Of a DNA stretch of 64,000 bases, positions 39,431-50,799 are shown one piece after another (position 1 is the first letter of the stretch; every line of letters starts with the position of its first letter). The DNA lies in NCBI RefSeq assembly GCF_029227915.1, contig NC_079883.1, positions 1,116,001 to 1,180,000 of the forward strand, in the 5' to 3' direction. The notes beneath the pieces are model-generated. The model saw nothing but the letters and a program-made list of their open reading frames with translations, was not told where the DNA came from and made no database searches. Source of the stretch: Hydractinia symbiolongicarpus (Eukaryota > Cnidaria > Hydrozoa > Anthoathecata > Hydractiniidae). The translations under genes were made by a program, and so were the position numbers.

Positions 39431-41400
39431 GATTTCCCGTGAATCCCGGACTCGGCCCGTATAGTCAAAAGTATACAAAGAAAATACCCCGGGAGTAAAC
39501 TCATTTCTCGAACGATTTTTTAAATTATTTTTTCACCACTAAAACGCATGAGACTTGTAGTTTTCAGGAATGTTTTTATTTTTGATGAGACGCTTAATGA
39601 AAGAAGTTTAATCGCCGGCAAACGAAAACCCGCGTTTTCCCGTAAATCCCGGGCTTGGCCCGTATAGTCGAGTATATACAAAGAAAGTACCCTGTCTGTA
39701 AACTCATTTCCAGTACGATTTTTTAAATTATCTTTTCACCACGAAAACGCATGAGACTTGTAGTTTTCAAAAAGGTTTTCATTTTTGATGAGACGCGGAA
39801 TAAAAGAAGTTTAATCGCCGGCAAACGAAAACCCGCGATTTCGCGTAAATCCCGGACTCGGCCCGTATAGTCAAAAGTATACAAAGAAGGTACCCTGCGA
39901 GTAAAGTCATTTACAAAACGATTTTTTAAATTATCTTTTCACCACTAAAACGCACGAGACTTGTAGTTTTCAAAAATGTTTTCATTTTTGATGAGACGCT
40001 GAATAAAAGAAGTTGAATCGCCGGCAAACGAAAACCCGCGAATTCACGTAAATCCCGGACTCGGCCCGTATAGTCAAAAGTATACAAAGAAAATACGCAG
40101 GGAGTAAACTCATTTCCAGAAGGATTTTTTAAATTATCTTTTCACCACTAAAACGCATGAGACTTGTAGTTTTCAAAAAGGTTTTCATTTTTGATGAGAC
40201 GCGGAATAAAAGAAGTTTAATCGCCGGCAAACGAAAACCCGCGATTTCCCGTAAATCCCGGACTCGGCCCGTATAGTCAAAAGTATACAAAGAAGGTACC
40301 CTGCGAGTAAAGTCATTTCCAAAACGATTTTTTAAATTATCTTTTCACCACTAAAACGCACGAGACTTGTAGTTTTCAAAAATGTTTTCAATTTTGATGA
40401 GACGCGGAATAAAAGAAGTTTAATCGCCGGCAAACGAAAACCCGCGATTTCCCGTGAATCCCGGACTCGGCCCGTATAGTCAAAAGTATACAAAGAAAAT
40501 ACCCCGGGAGTAAACTCATTTCTCGAACGATTTTTTAAATTATTTTTTCACCACTAAAACGCATGAGACTTGTAGTTTTCAGGAATGTTTTTATTTTTGA
40601 TGAGACGCTTAATGAAAGAAGTTTAATCGCCGGCAAACGAAAACCCGCGTTTTCCCGTAAATCCCGGGCTTGGCCCGTATAGTCGAGTATATACAAAGAA
40701 AGTACCCTGTCTGTAAACTCATTTCCAGTACGATTTTTTAAATTATCTTTTCACCACTAAAACGCATGAGACTTGTAGTTTTCAAAAAGGTTTTCATTTT
40801 TGATGAGACGCGGAATAAAAGAAGTTTAATCGCCGGCAAACGAAAACCCGCGATTTCGCGTAAATCCCGGACTCGGCCCGTATAGTCAAAAGTATACAAA
40901 GAAGGTACCCTGCGAGTAAAGTCATTTACAAAACGATTTTTTAAATTATCTTTTCACCACTAAAACGCACGAGACTTGTAGTTTTCAAAAATGTTTTCAT
41001 TTTTGATGAGACGCTGAATAAAAGAAGTTGAATCGCCGGCAAACGAAAACCCGCGAATTCACGTAAATCCCGGACTCGGCCCGTATAGTCAAAAGTATAC
41101 AAAGAAAATACGCAGGGAGTAAACTCATTTCCAGAACGATTTTTTAAATTATCTTTTCACCACTAAAACGCATGAGACTTGTAGTTTTCAAAAAGGTTTT
41201 CATTTTTGATGAGACGCGGAATAAAAGAAGTTTAATCGCCGGCAAACGAAAACCCGCGATTTCCCGTAAATCCCGGACTCGGCCCGTATAGTCAAAAGTA
41301 TACAAAGAAGGTACCCTGCGAGTAAAGTCATTTCCAAAACGATTTTTTAAATTATCTTTTCACCACTAAAACGCACGAGACTTGTAGTTTTCAAAAATGT
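39370..41400 (+). repeat. 5-monomer higher-order repeat, two copies
   Basis: Rare variants such as TTTCCAGTACGATTT (about 39709/40724), GATTTCGCGTAAATCC and GTCATTTACAAAACG recur exactly 1015 bp (5 x 203) apart. Copies at about 39370-40385 and 40385-41400 are nearly identical. Confidence 0.85.
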
Positions 41401-41519
41401 TTTCATTTTTGATGAGACGCTGAATAAAAGAAGTTGAATCGCCGGCAAACGAAAACCCGCGAATTCACGTAAATCCCGGACTCGGCCCGCATAGTCAAAA
41501 GTATACAAAGAAAATACGC

Positions 41520-42120
41520 AGGGAGTAAACTCATTTCCAGAACGATTTTTTAAATTATCTTTTCACCACTAAAACGCATGAGACTTGTAGTTTTGAAAAA
41601 TGTTTTCATTTTTGATGAGACGCTGAATAAAAGATGTTTAATCGCCGGAAATCGAAAACCCGCGTTTTCCCGTAAATCCCGGACTTGGCCCGTATAGTCA
41701 AAAGTATACAAAGAAAGTACCCAGGGAGTAAACTCATTTCCCGAACGATTTTTTAAATTATTTTTTCACCACTAAGACGCATGAGACTTGTAGTTTTCAG
41801 GAATGTTTTCATTTTTGATGAGACGCTTAATGAAAGAAGTTTAATCGCCGGCAAACGAAAACCCGCGTTTTCCCGTAAATCCCGGGCTTGGCCCGTATAG
41901 TCGAGTATATACAAAAAAAAGTACCCTGTCTGTAAACTCATTTCCAGAACGATTTTTTAAATTATCTTTTCACCACTAAAACGCACGAGACTTGTAGTTT
42001 TGAAAAATGTTTTCATTTTTGATGAGACGCTGAATAAAAGAAGTTTAATCGCCGGCAAACGAAAACCCGCGAATTCACGTAAATCCCGGACTCGGCCCGT
42101 ATAGTCAAAAGTATACAAAG
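41520..42120 (+). repeat. 3-monomer block copied from 38470-39080
   Basis: The trio with GGAAATCGAAAACCCGCG, TTTTTCACCACTAAGACGC and TATATACAAAAAAAAGTACC matches 38470-39080 at an offset of 3046 bp (15 monomers). It also matches about 32580-33190, making three copies in all. Confidence 0.78.
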
Positions 42121-44066
42121 AAAATACGCAGGGAGTAAACTCATTTCCAGAACGATTTTTTAAATTATCTTTTCACCACTAAAACGTATGAGACTTGTAG
42201 TTTTCAAAAATGTTTTCATTTTTGATGAGACGCTGAATAAAAGAAGTTTAATCGCTGGCAAACGAAAACCCGCGATTTCCTGTAAATCGCGGACTTGGCC
42301 CGTATAGTCAAAAGTATACAAAGAAAATACCCAAGGAGTAAACTCATTTCCCGAACGATTTTTTAAATTATTTTTTCACCACTAAAACGTATGAGACTTG
42401 TAGTTATCAAAAATGTTTTCATTTTTGATGAGACGCTGAATAAAAGAAGTTTAATCGCCGGCAAACGAAAACCCGCGATTTCCCGTAAATCCCGGGCTTG
42501 GCCCGTATAGTCGAATGTATACAAAGAAAATACCCAGGGAGTAAACTCATTTCCCGAACGATTTTTTGAATTATTTTTTCACCACTAAAACGTATGAGAC
42601 TTGTAGTTTTCAAAAATGTTTTCATTTTGATGAGACGCGGAATAAAAGAAGTTTAATCGCTGGCAAACGAAAACCCGCGATTTCCCGTAAATCCCGGACT
42701 CGGCCCGTATAGTCAAAAGTATACAAAGAAAATACCCAGGGAGTAAACTCATTTCCCGAACGATTTTTTAAATTATTTTTTCACCACTAAAACGTATGAG
42801 ACTTGTAGTTTTCAAAAATGTTTTCATTTTTGATAAGACGCTGAATAAAAGAAGTTTAATCGCCGGCAAACGAAAACCCGCGATTTCCCGTAAATCCCGG
42901 ACTCGGCCCGTATAGTCAAAAGTATACAAAGAAAGTACCCTGCGAGTAAACTCATTTCCAAAACGATTTTTTAAATTATCTTTTCACAACTAAAACGCAC
43001 GAGACTTGTAGTTTTCAAAAATGTTTTCATTTTTGATGAGACGCTGAATAAAAGAAGTTAATCGCCGGCAAACGAAAACCCGCGATTTCCCGTAAATCCC
43101 GGACTCGGCCCGTATAGTCAAAAGTATACAAAGAAAGTACCCTGCGAGTAAACTCATTTCCAGAACGATTTTTTAAATTATCTTTTCACCACTAAAACGC
43201 ACGAGACTTGTAGTTTTCAAAAATGTTTTCATTTTTGATGAGACGCTGAATAAAAGAAGTTTAATCGCCGGCAAACGAAAACCCGCGAATTCCCGTAAAT
43301 CCCGGTCTCGGCCCGTATAGTCAAAAGTATACAAAGAAAATACTCAGGGAGTAAACTCATTTCCAGACCGATTTTTTGAATTATCTTTTCACCACTAAAA
43401 CGCATGAGACTTGTAGTTTTCAAAAATGTTTTCATTTTTGATAAGACGCTAAATAAAAGATGTTTAATCGCCGGCAAACGAAAACCCGCGATTTCCCGTA
43501 AATCCCATTCTCGGCCCGTATAGTCAAAAGTATACAAAGAAAGTACCCTGTGAGTAAACTCATTTCCCGAACGATTTTTTAAATTATTTTTTCACCACTA
43601 AAACGCATGAGACTTGTAGTCTTCAAAAATGTTTTCATTTTTGATGAGACGCGGAATAAAAGAAGTTTAATCGCCGGCAAACGAAAACCCGCAATTTCCC
43701 GTAAATCCCGGATTCGGCCCGTATAGTCAAAAGCATACAAAGAAAATACCCAGGGAGTAAACTCATTTCCCGAACGATTTTTTAAAGTATTTTTTCATCA
43801 CTAAAACGCATGAGACTTGTAGTTTTCAAAAATGTTTTCATTTTTGATGAGACGCTTAATGAAAGAGTTTTAATCGCCGGCAAACAAAAAACCCGCGATT
43901 TCCCGTAAATCCCGGGCTTGGCCCGTATAGACGAATGTATACAAAGAAAGTACCCTGTGAGTAAACTCATTTCCAGAACGAATTTTTAAATTATCTTTCC
44001 ACCACTAAAACGCATGAGACTTGTAATTTTCAAAAATGTTTTCATTTTTGATGAGACGCGGAATAA

Positions 44067-44611
44067 TAAACAATGTTATAAAATCCTCGCACTCAACACT
44101 ACGTGCTCTACGAAAGTTTAGTCGTTTCACACCTTTCCATGTACGCAAAACCTTGGCGGAAACGTTGATCTTATCAAGGATAAGTTACGGTAATGTTGTC
44201 TTCTCGCAAATACCTGATTATCTTATATGTCGGCTACAAAAGATCCAAAACATGGCTGCTGGTTACGTTCTTCGCCGTTATGCTAATCTGCAAGAAGTCA
44301 CGAATCTAAAATGGCTTCCCGTAAAAGAACATATTGAATTCAGTATAAGTAAACTTGTACACAAATCGAGAATTGATAACAACCATCCAAGCTATCTAAA
44401 CGTAGAGTTTGTTGTACCAACACGAAATTTGAGATCTTCTACGAAGGAGCCTCTTGTTAAAAATGTTGGAAATGGCACTTTTCAAAACCAAGCACGGTGT
44501 TACGATGAAATCCCGGATAGTATAAAAATTATTGAAACTCTAGAAAAATTTACTAAAGAAGCAAAACAATTTTATCTAAATAAGGCAGTCGCTAGAGTCT
44601 TGTCTGTTTGA
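44067..44611 (+). pseudogene. LINE reverse transcriptase, C-terminal fragment
   Basis: This is the 3' end of a non-LTR retrotransposon ORF2. It would follow the RT palm in the full protein, covering thumb and C-terminal region. The family pattern is visible: LSRISYGNVVFSQIP, then LQKIQNMAAGYVLR, then LKWLPVKEHIEFSISKLVHK, then PSYLN, LRSS and FTKEAKQFYLNK. These correspond to the usual 'LSRLDYCN... LQ..QN.AAR... LHWLPV..RI.FK... PSYL... LRS... FK..LK..L' succession of CR1/L2-like elements. The YxDD-type catalytic motif and the apurinic endonuclease lie upstream and are absent, so no enzyme activity is expected. The frame is open from an ATG at 44036, but the first ten residues are satellite-encoded; the LINE part starts near codon 11. 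The stop TGA is at 44609-44611. A full ORF2 in these clades is usually 900-1000 residues, so about 80% is missing. Confidence 0.9.
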
Positions 44612-45133
44612 ATTCTGTTCGCCGAAGTTTGGGTGCCAATATTCAATCGACCTTTCACAATCTACCCTTACTCATTTTCAGCTTGTGTTTACTTTTGCCT
44701 TTTCTCCTTTTGCGACTAGCCCAGTATATATATAAAATATTTCAAGTTTATTTTTAATTTTGCTTTTCATCGCGGTTTTTATAATGTATATATATAAAAA
44801 GATAATATTTTTTTGTACAATTATTTATTCTTTATTTATAGTTTATTTATATTTTCCTTACTTTCAAGGCCATTTATCGTTTTCTCTGCTTTTTGTCTAG
44901 TTACAATTTAGGTTGATTCCATATATCGTTTCTTAATTTCTCGTCGATTCGAGCGTTTCAATTTCTTTCAAGCCTTTTCAGTTTTTCTCATCGCGGTTTT
45001 CTTTTTTATTTAATGTATATAAAAAAATTTATTTTTTGAACACTTATTTATTCTTAATCTATAATTTTTTTCATTTTTATATTTCATTTTAGGGAGAAGA
45101 ACAATTTTGTACAAAATTGAACCCAAATAAATG
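44612..45133 (+). other. LINE 3' untranslated region
   Basis: This AT-rich non-coding sequence lies between the ORF stop and the (AAT)n tail. It contains short TATATATA runs and an AATAAA at 45126-45131, just before the tail. An imperfect internal duplication is visible: TTTCATCGCGGTTTTTATAATG (from about 44765, given here in part) is echoed by TCATCGCGGTTTTC at about 44988, each followed by ATGTATATA and TTATTTATTCTT. It is likely to include the signal recognised by the element's own reverse transcriptase; that is inferred from the family, not seen directly. Confidence 0.8.
44765..45085 (+). repeat. Imperfect internal repeat in the LINE 3' UTR
   Basis: Two related segments, about 44765-44850 and 44986-45085, share CATCGCGGTTTT, ATGTATATA and ACTTATTTATTCTTTA-like text in the same order about 220 bp apart. 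Divergence is substantial, so the duplication predates this insertion. Confidence 0.6.
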
Positions 45134-45159
45134 TTAATAATAATAATAATAATAATAAA
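45134..45159 (+). repeat. (AAT)n microsatellite tail of the LINE
   Basis: About eight TAA/AAT units close the LINE and merge without a clear edge into the satellite's own AATAAAAG, so the exact 3' junction is ambiguous by a few bases. Microsatellite-type tails are common in CR1/L2-like elements. Confidence 0.92.
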
Positions 45160-47649
45160 AGAAGTTTAATCGCCGGCAAACGAAAACCCGCGATTTCCCG
45201 TAAATCCCGGACTCGGCCCGTATAGTCGAGTATATACAAAGAAAATACCCAGGGAGTAAACTCATTTCCCGAACGATTTTTTAAATTATTTTTTCACCAC
45301 TAAAACGTATGAGACTTGTAGTTTTCAAAAATGTTTTCATTTTTGATGAGACGCTGAAAAAAAGAAGTTTAATCGCCGGCAAACGAAAACCCGCGATTTC
45401 CTGTAAATCCCGGGCTTGGCCCGTATAGTGGAATGTATACAAAGAAAATACCCAGGGAGTAAACTCATTTCCCGAACGATTTTTTGAATTATTTTTTCAC
45501 CACTAAAACGTATGAGACTTGTAGTTTTCAAAAATGTTTTCATTTTGATGAGACGCGAAATAAAAGAAGTTTAATCGCCGGCAAACGAAAACCCGCGATT
45601 TCCCGTAAATCCCGGACTCGGCCCGTATAGTCAAAAGTATACAAAGAAAGTACCCTGCGAGTAAACTCATTTCCAGAACGATTTTTTAAATTATCTTTTC
45701 ACCACTAAAACGCACGAGACTTGTAGTTTTTAAAAATGTTTTCATTTTTGATGAGACGCTGAATAAAAGAAGTTTAATAGCCGGCAAACGAAAACCCGCG
45801 ATTTCCCGTAAATCCCGGACTCGGCCCGTATAGTCAAAAGTATACAAAGAAAGTACCCTGCGAGTAAACTCATTTCCAGAACGATTTTTTAAATTATCTT
45901 TTCACCACTAAAACGCACGAGACTTGTAGTTTTCAAAAATGTTTTCATTTTTGATGAGACGCTGAATAAAAGAAGTTTAATCGCCGGCAAACGAAAACCC
46001 GCGAATTCCCGTAATTCCCGGACTTGGCCCGTATAGTCAAAAGTATACAAAGAAAATACCCAAGGAGTAAACTTATTTCCCGAACGATTTTTTAAGTTAT
46101 TTTTTCACCACTAAAACGTATGAGACTTGTAGTTATCAAAAATGTTTTCATTTTTGATGAGACGCTGAATAAAAGAAGTTTAATCGCCGGCAAACGAAAA
46201 CCCGCGATTTCCCGTAAATCCCGGGCTTGGCCCGTATAGTCAAAAGCATACAAAGAAAGTACCCTGCGAGTAAACTCATTTCCAGAACGATTTTTTAAAT
46301 TATCTTTTCACCACTAAAACGCACGAGACTTGTAGTTTTCAAGAATGTTTTCATTTTTGATGAGACGCTGAATAAAAGAAGTTTAATCGCCGGCAAACGA
46401 AAACCCGCGAATTCCCGTAAATCCCGGTCGCGGCCCGTATAGTCAAAAGTATACAAAGAAAATACTCAGGGAGTAAACTCATTTCCAATCCGATTTTTTA
46501 AATTATCTTTTCACCACTAAAACGCATGAGACTTCTAGTTTTCAAAAATGTTTTCATTTTTGATAAGACGCTAAATAAAAGATGTTTAATCGCCGGCAAA
46601 CGAAAACCCGCGATTTCCCGTAAATCCCGGACTCGGCCCGTATAGTCAAAAGTATACAAAGAAAGTACCCAGGGAGTAAATTCATTTCCCGAACGATTTT
46701 TTAAATTATTTTTTCACCACTAAAACGGATGAGACCTGTAGTTTTCAAAAATGTTTTCATTTTTGATAAGACGCAGAATAAAAGATGTTTAATCGCCGGC
46801 AAACGAAAACCCGCGATTTCCCGTAAATCCCGGGCTTGGCCCGCATAGTCGAATGTATACAAAGAAAGTACCCTGTGAGTAAACTCATTTCCCGAACGAT
46901 TTTTTAAATTATTTTTTCACCACTAAAACGCATGTGACTTGTATTCTTCAAAAATGTTCTCATTTTTGATGAGACGCGGAATAAAAGAAGTTTAATTGCC
47001 GGCAAACGAAAAACCGCGATTTCCCGTAAATCCCGGACTCGGCCCGTATAGTCAAAAGCATACAAAGAAAATACCCAGGGAGTAAGCTCATTTCCCAAAC
47101 GATTTTTTAAAGTATTTTTTCATCACTAAAACGCATGAGACTTGTAGTTTTCAAAAATATTTTCATTTTTGATGAGACGCTTAATGAAAGAGGTTTAATC
47201 GCCGGCAAACAAAAAACCCGCGATTTCCCGTAAATCCCGGGCTTGGCCCGTATAGACGAATGTATACAAAGAAGGTACCCTGTGAGTAAACTCATTTCCA
47301 GAACGAATTTTTAAATTATCTTTTCACCACTAAAACGCATGAGACTTGTAATTTTCAAAAATGTTTTCATTTTTGATGAGACGCGGAATAAAAGAAGTTT
47401 AATCGCCGGCAAACGAAAACCCGCGATTTCCCGTAAATCCCGGGCTTGGCCCGCATAGTCGAATGTATACAAAGAAAGTACCCTGTGAGTAAACTCATTT
47501 CCCGAACGATTTTTTAAATTATTTTTTCACCACTAAAACGCATGTGACTTGTAGTCTTCAAAAATGTTTTCATTTTTGATGAGACGCGGAATAAAAGAAG
47601 TTTAATCGCCGGCAAACGAAAACCCGCGATTTCCCGTAAATCCCGGGCT

Positions 47650-50120
47650 TGGCCCGTATAGTCAAAAGTATACAAAGAAAATACTCAGGAAGTAAACTCA
47701 TTTCCAGACCGATTTTTTAAATTATCTTTTCACCACTAAAACGCATGAGACTTGTAGTTTTCAAAAATGTTTTCATTTTTGATAAGACGCTAAATAAAAG
47801 ATGTTTAATCGCCGGCAAACGAAAACCCGCGATTTCCCGTAAATCCCGGACTCGGCCCGTATAGTCAAAAGTATACAAAAAAAGTACCCTGTGAGTAAAC
47901 TCATTTCCAGAACGAATTTTTAAATTATCTTTTCACCACTAAAACGCATGAGACTTGTAATTTTCAAAAATGTTTTCATTTTTGATGAGACGCGGAATAA
48001 AAGAAGTTTAATCGCCAGCAAACGAAAACCCGCGATTTCCCGTAAATCCCGGGCTTGGCCCGCATAGTCGAATGTATACAAAGAAAGTACCCTGTGAGTA
48101 AACTCATTTCCCGAACGATTTTTTAAATTATTTTTTCACCACTAAAACGCATGTGACTTGTAGTCTTCAAAAATGTTTTCATTTTTGATGAGACGCGGAA
48201 TAAAAGAAGTTTAATCGCCGGCAAACGAAAACCCGCGATTTCCCGTAAATCCCGGACTCGGCCCGTATAGTCAAAAGCATACAAAGAAAATACCCAGGGA
48301 GTAAACTCATTTCCCGAACGATTTTTTAAAGTATTTTTTCATCACTAAAACGCATGAGACTTGTAGTTTTCAAAAATATTTTCATTTTTGATGAGACGCT
48401 TAATGAAAGAGGTTTAATCGCCGACAAACAAAAAACCCGCGATTTCCCGTAAATCCCGGGCTTGGCCCGTATAGACGAGTGTATACAAAGAAAGTACCCT
48501 GTGAGTAAACTCATTTCCAGAACGAATTTTTAAATTATCTTTTCACCACTAAAACGCATGAGACTTGTAATTTTCAAAAATGTTTTCATTTTTGATGAGA
48601 CGCGGAATAAAAGAAGTTTAATCGCCGGCAAACAAAAACCCGCGATTTCCCGTAAATCCCGGACTCGGCCCGTATAGTCGAGTATATACAAAGAAAATAC
48701 CCAGGGAGTAAACTCATTTCCCGAACGATTTTTTAAATTATTTTTTCACCACTAAAACGCATGAGACTTGTAGTTTTCAAAAATGTTTTCATTTTTGATG
48801 AGACGCTGAAAAAAAGAAGTTTAATCGCCGGCAAACGAAAACCCGCGATTTCCCGTAAATCCCGGGCTTGGCCCGTATAGTCAAAAGTATACAAAGAAAA
48901 TACTCAGGAAGTAAACTCATTTCCAGACCGATTTTTTAAATTATCTTTTCACCACTGCATGAGACTTGTAGTTTTCAAAAATGTTTTCATTTTTGATAAG
49001 ACGCTAAATAAAAGATGTTTAATCGCCGGCAAACGAAAACCCGCGATTTCCCGTAAATCCCGGACTCGGCCCGTATAGTCAAAAGTATACAAAAAAAGTA
49101 CCCTGTGAGTAAACTCATTTCCAGAACGAATTTTTAAATTATCTTTTCACCACTAAAACGCATGAGACTTGTAATTTTCAAAAATGTTTTCATTTTTGAT
49201 GAGACGCGGAATAAAAGAAGTTTAATCGCCAGCAAACGAAAACCCGCGATTTCCCGTAAATCCCGGGCTTGGCCCGCATAGTCGAATGTATACAAAGAAA
49301 GTACCCTGTGAGTAAACTCATTTCCCGAACGATTTTTTAAATTATTTTTTCACCACTAAAACGCATGTGACTTGTAGTCTTCAAAAATGTTTTCATTTTT
49401 GATGAGACGCGGAATAAAAGAAGTTTAATCGCCGGCAAACGAAAACCCGCGATTTCCCGTAAATCCCGGACTCGGCCCGTATAGTCAAAAGCATACAAAG
49501 AAAATACCCAGGGAGTAAACTCATTTCCCGAACGATTTTTTAAAGTATTTTTTCATCACTAAAACGCATGAGACTTGTAGTTTTCAAAAATATTTTCATT
49601 TTTGATGAGACGCTTAATGAAAGAGGTTTAATCGCCGACAAACAAAAAACCCGCGATTTCCCGTAAATCCCGGGCTTGGCCCGTATAGACGAGTGTATAC
49701 AAAGAAAGTACCCTGTGAGTAAACTCATTTCCAGAACGAATTTTTAAATTATCTTTTCACCACTAAAACGCATGAGACTTGTAATTTTCAAAAATGTTTT
49801 CATTTTTGATGAGACGCGGAATAAAAGAAGTTTAATCGCCGGCAAACAAAAACCCGCGATTTCCCGTAAATCCCGGACTCGGCCCGTATAGTCGAGTATA
49901 TACAAAGAAAATACCCAGGGAGTAAACTCATTTCCCGAACGATTTTTTAAATTATTTTTTCACCACTAAAACGCATGAGACTTGTAGTTTTCAAAAATGT
50001 TTTCATTTTTGATGAGACGCTGAAAAAAAGAAGTTTAATCGCCGGCAAACGAAAACCCGCGATTTCCCGTAAATCCCGTGCTTGGCCCGTATAGTCAAAA
50101 GTATACAAAGAAAATACTCA
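47650..50120 (+). repeat. 6-monomer higher-order repeat, two copies and part of a third
   Basis: AATACTCAGG occurs at about 47680, 48899 and 50113, with offsets of 1219 and 1214 bp (6 x 203 = 1218). Each unit has GATAAGACGCTAAAT, GTAATTTTCAAAAATG, GGCCCGCATAGTCGAATG and AAACAAAAAACCC monomers in the same order. One copy lacks five bases (ACCACTGCATGAG at about 48955), which explains the shorter spacing. Confidence 0.85.
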
Positions 50121-50799
50121 GGGAGTAAACTCATTTCCAGACCGATTTTTTAAATTATCTTTTCACCACTAAAACGCATGAGACTTGTAGTTTTCAAAAA
50201 TGTTTTCATTTTTGATAAGACGCTAAATAAAAGATGTTTAATCGCCGGCAAACGAAAACCCGCGATTTCCCGTAAATCCCGGACTCGGCCCGTATAGTCA
50301 AAAGTATACAAAAAAAGTACCCTGTGAGTAAACTCATTTCCAGAACGAATTTTTAAATTATCTTTTCACCACTAAAACGCATGAGACTTGTAATTTTCAA
50401 AAATGTTTTCATTTTTGATGAGACGCGGAATAAAAGAAGTTTAATCGCCAGCAAACGAAAACCCGCGATTTCCCGTAAATCCCGGACTCGGCCTGTATAG
50501 TCAAAAGTATACAAAGAAAGTACCCTGCGAGTAAACTCATTTCCAGAACGATTTTTTAAATTATCTTTTCACCACTAAAACGCATGAGACTTGTAGTTTT
50601 CAAAAATGTTTTCATTTTTGATGAGACGCTGAATAAAAGAAGTTTAATTGCCTGCAAACGAAAACCCGCGATTTCCCGTAAATCCCGGACTCGGCCTGTA
50701 TAGTCAAAAGTATACAAAGAAAGTACGGTGCGAGTAAACTCATTTCCAGAACGATTTTTTAAATTATCTTTTCACCACTAAAACGCATGAGACTTGTAG

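Larger units (their letters stand above)
15970..44066 (+). repeat. 203-bp satellite array, block 2
   Basis: The same satellite continues in the same orientation and phase for about 138 monomers between the SINE and the LINE. The monomer interrupted by the SINE resumes at its T-tract (TTTAAATTATTTTTTCACC). The block holds the largest internal duplications of the window, including the pair 27840-33540/33527-39430. Subclasses seen here include ones with GATAAGACGC, ones with CATTTTGATGAG (one T fewer), and ones with TTTTTGAATTATT in place of TTTTTAAATTATT. Most monomers are within one or two bases of 203 bp. No open frame longer than about 100 codons exists before the LINE, and none looks coding. 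Confidence 0.98.
44067..45153 (+). mobile_element. 5'-truncated non-LTR retrotransposon (CR1/L2-like LINE)
   Basis: A 1.09-kb insert sits within a single monomer. Satellite sequence stops at GACGCGGAATAA (ending 44066) and resumes as AATAAAAGAAG (from 45154), so AATAA may be the target duplication. The insert holds the last ~181 codons of a reverse-transcriptase ORF, a ~520-bp AT-rich 3' UTR, and an (AAT)n tail. Only the 3' end is present, as is usual for target-primed insertions. The endonuclease and the RT catalytic core are missing. The C-terminal sequence resembles the CR1/L2/Jockey-type superfamily; I cannot place the clade more precisely. The open frame lacks internal stops, which argues for a fairly young insertion. 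Confidence 0.93.

Noticed and set aside
45126-45131. Host gene polyadenylation signal
   Set aside because: AATAAA lies in the LINE 3' end next to an (AAT)n tail, where such a hexamer is expected by composition; no host transcript is evident.
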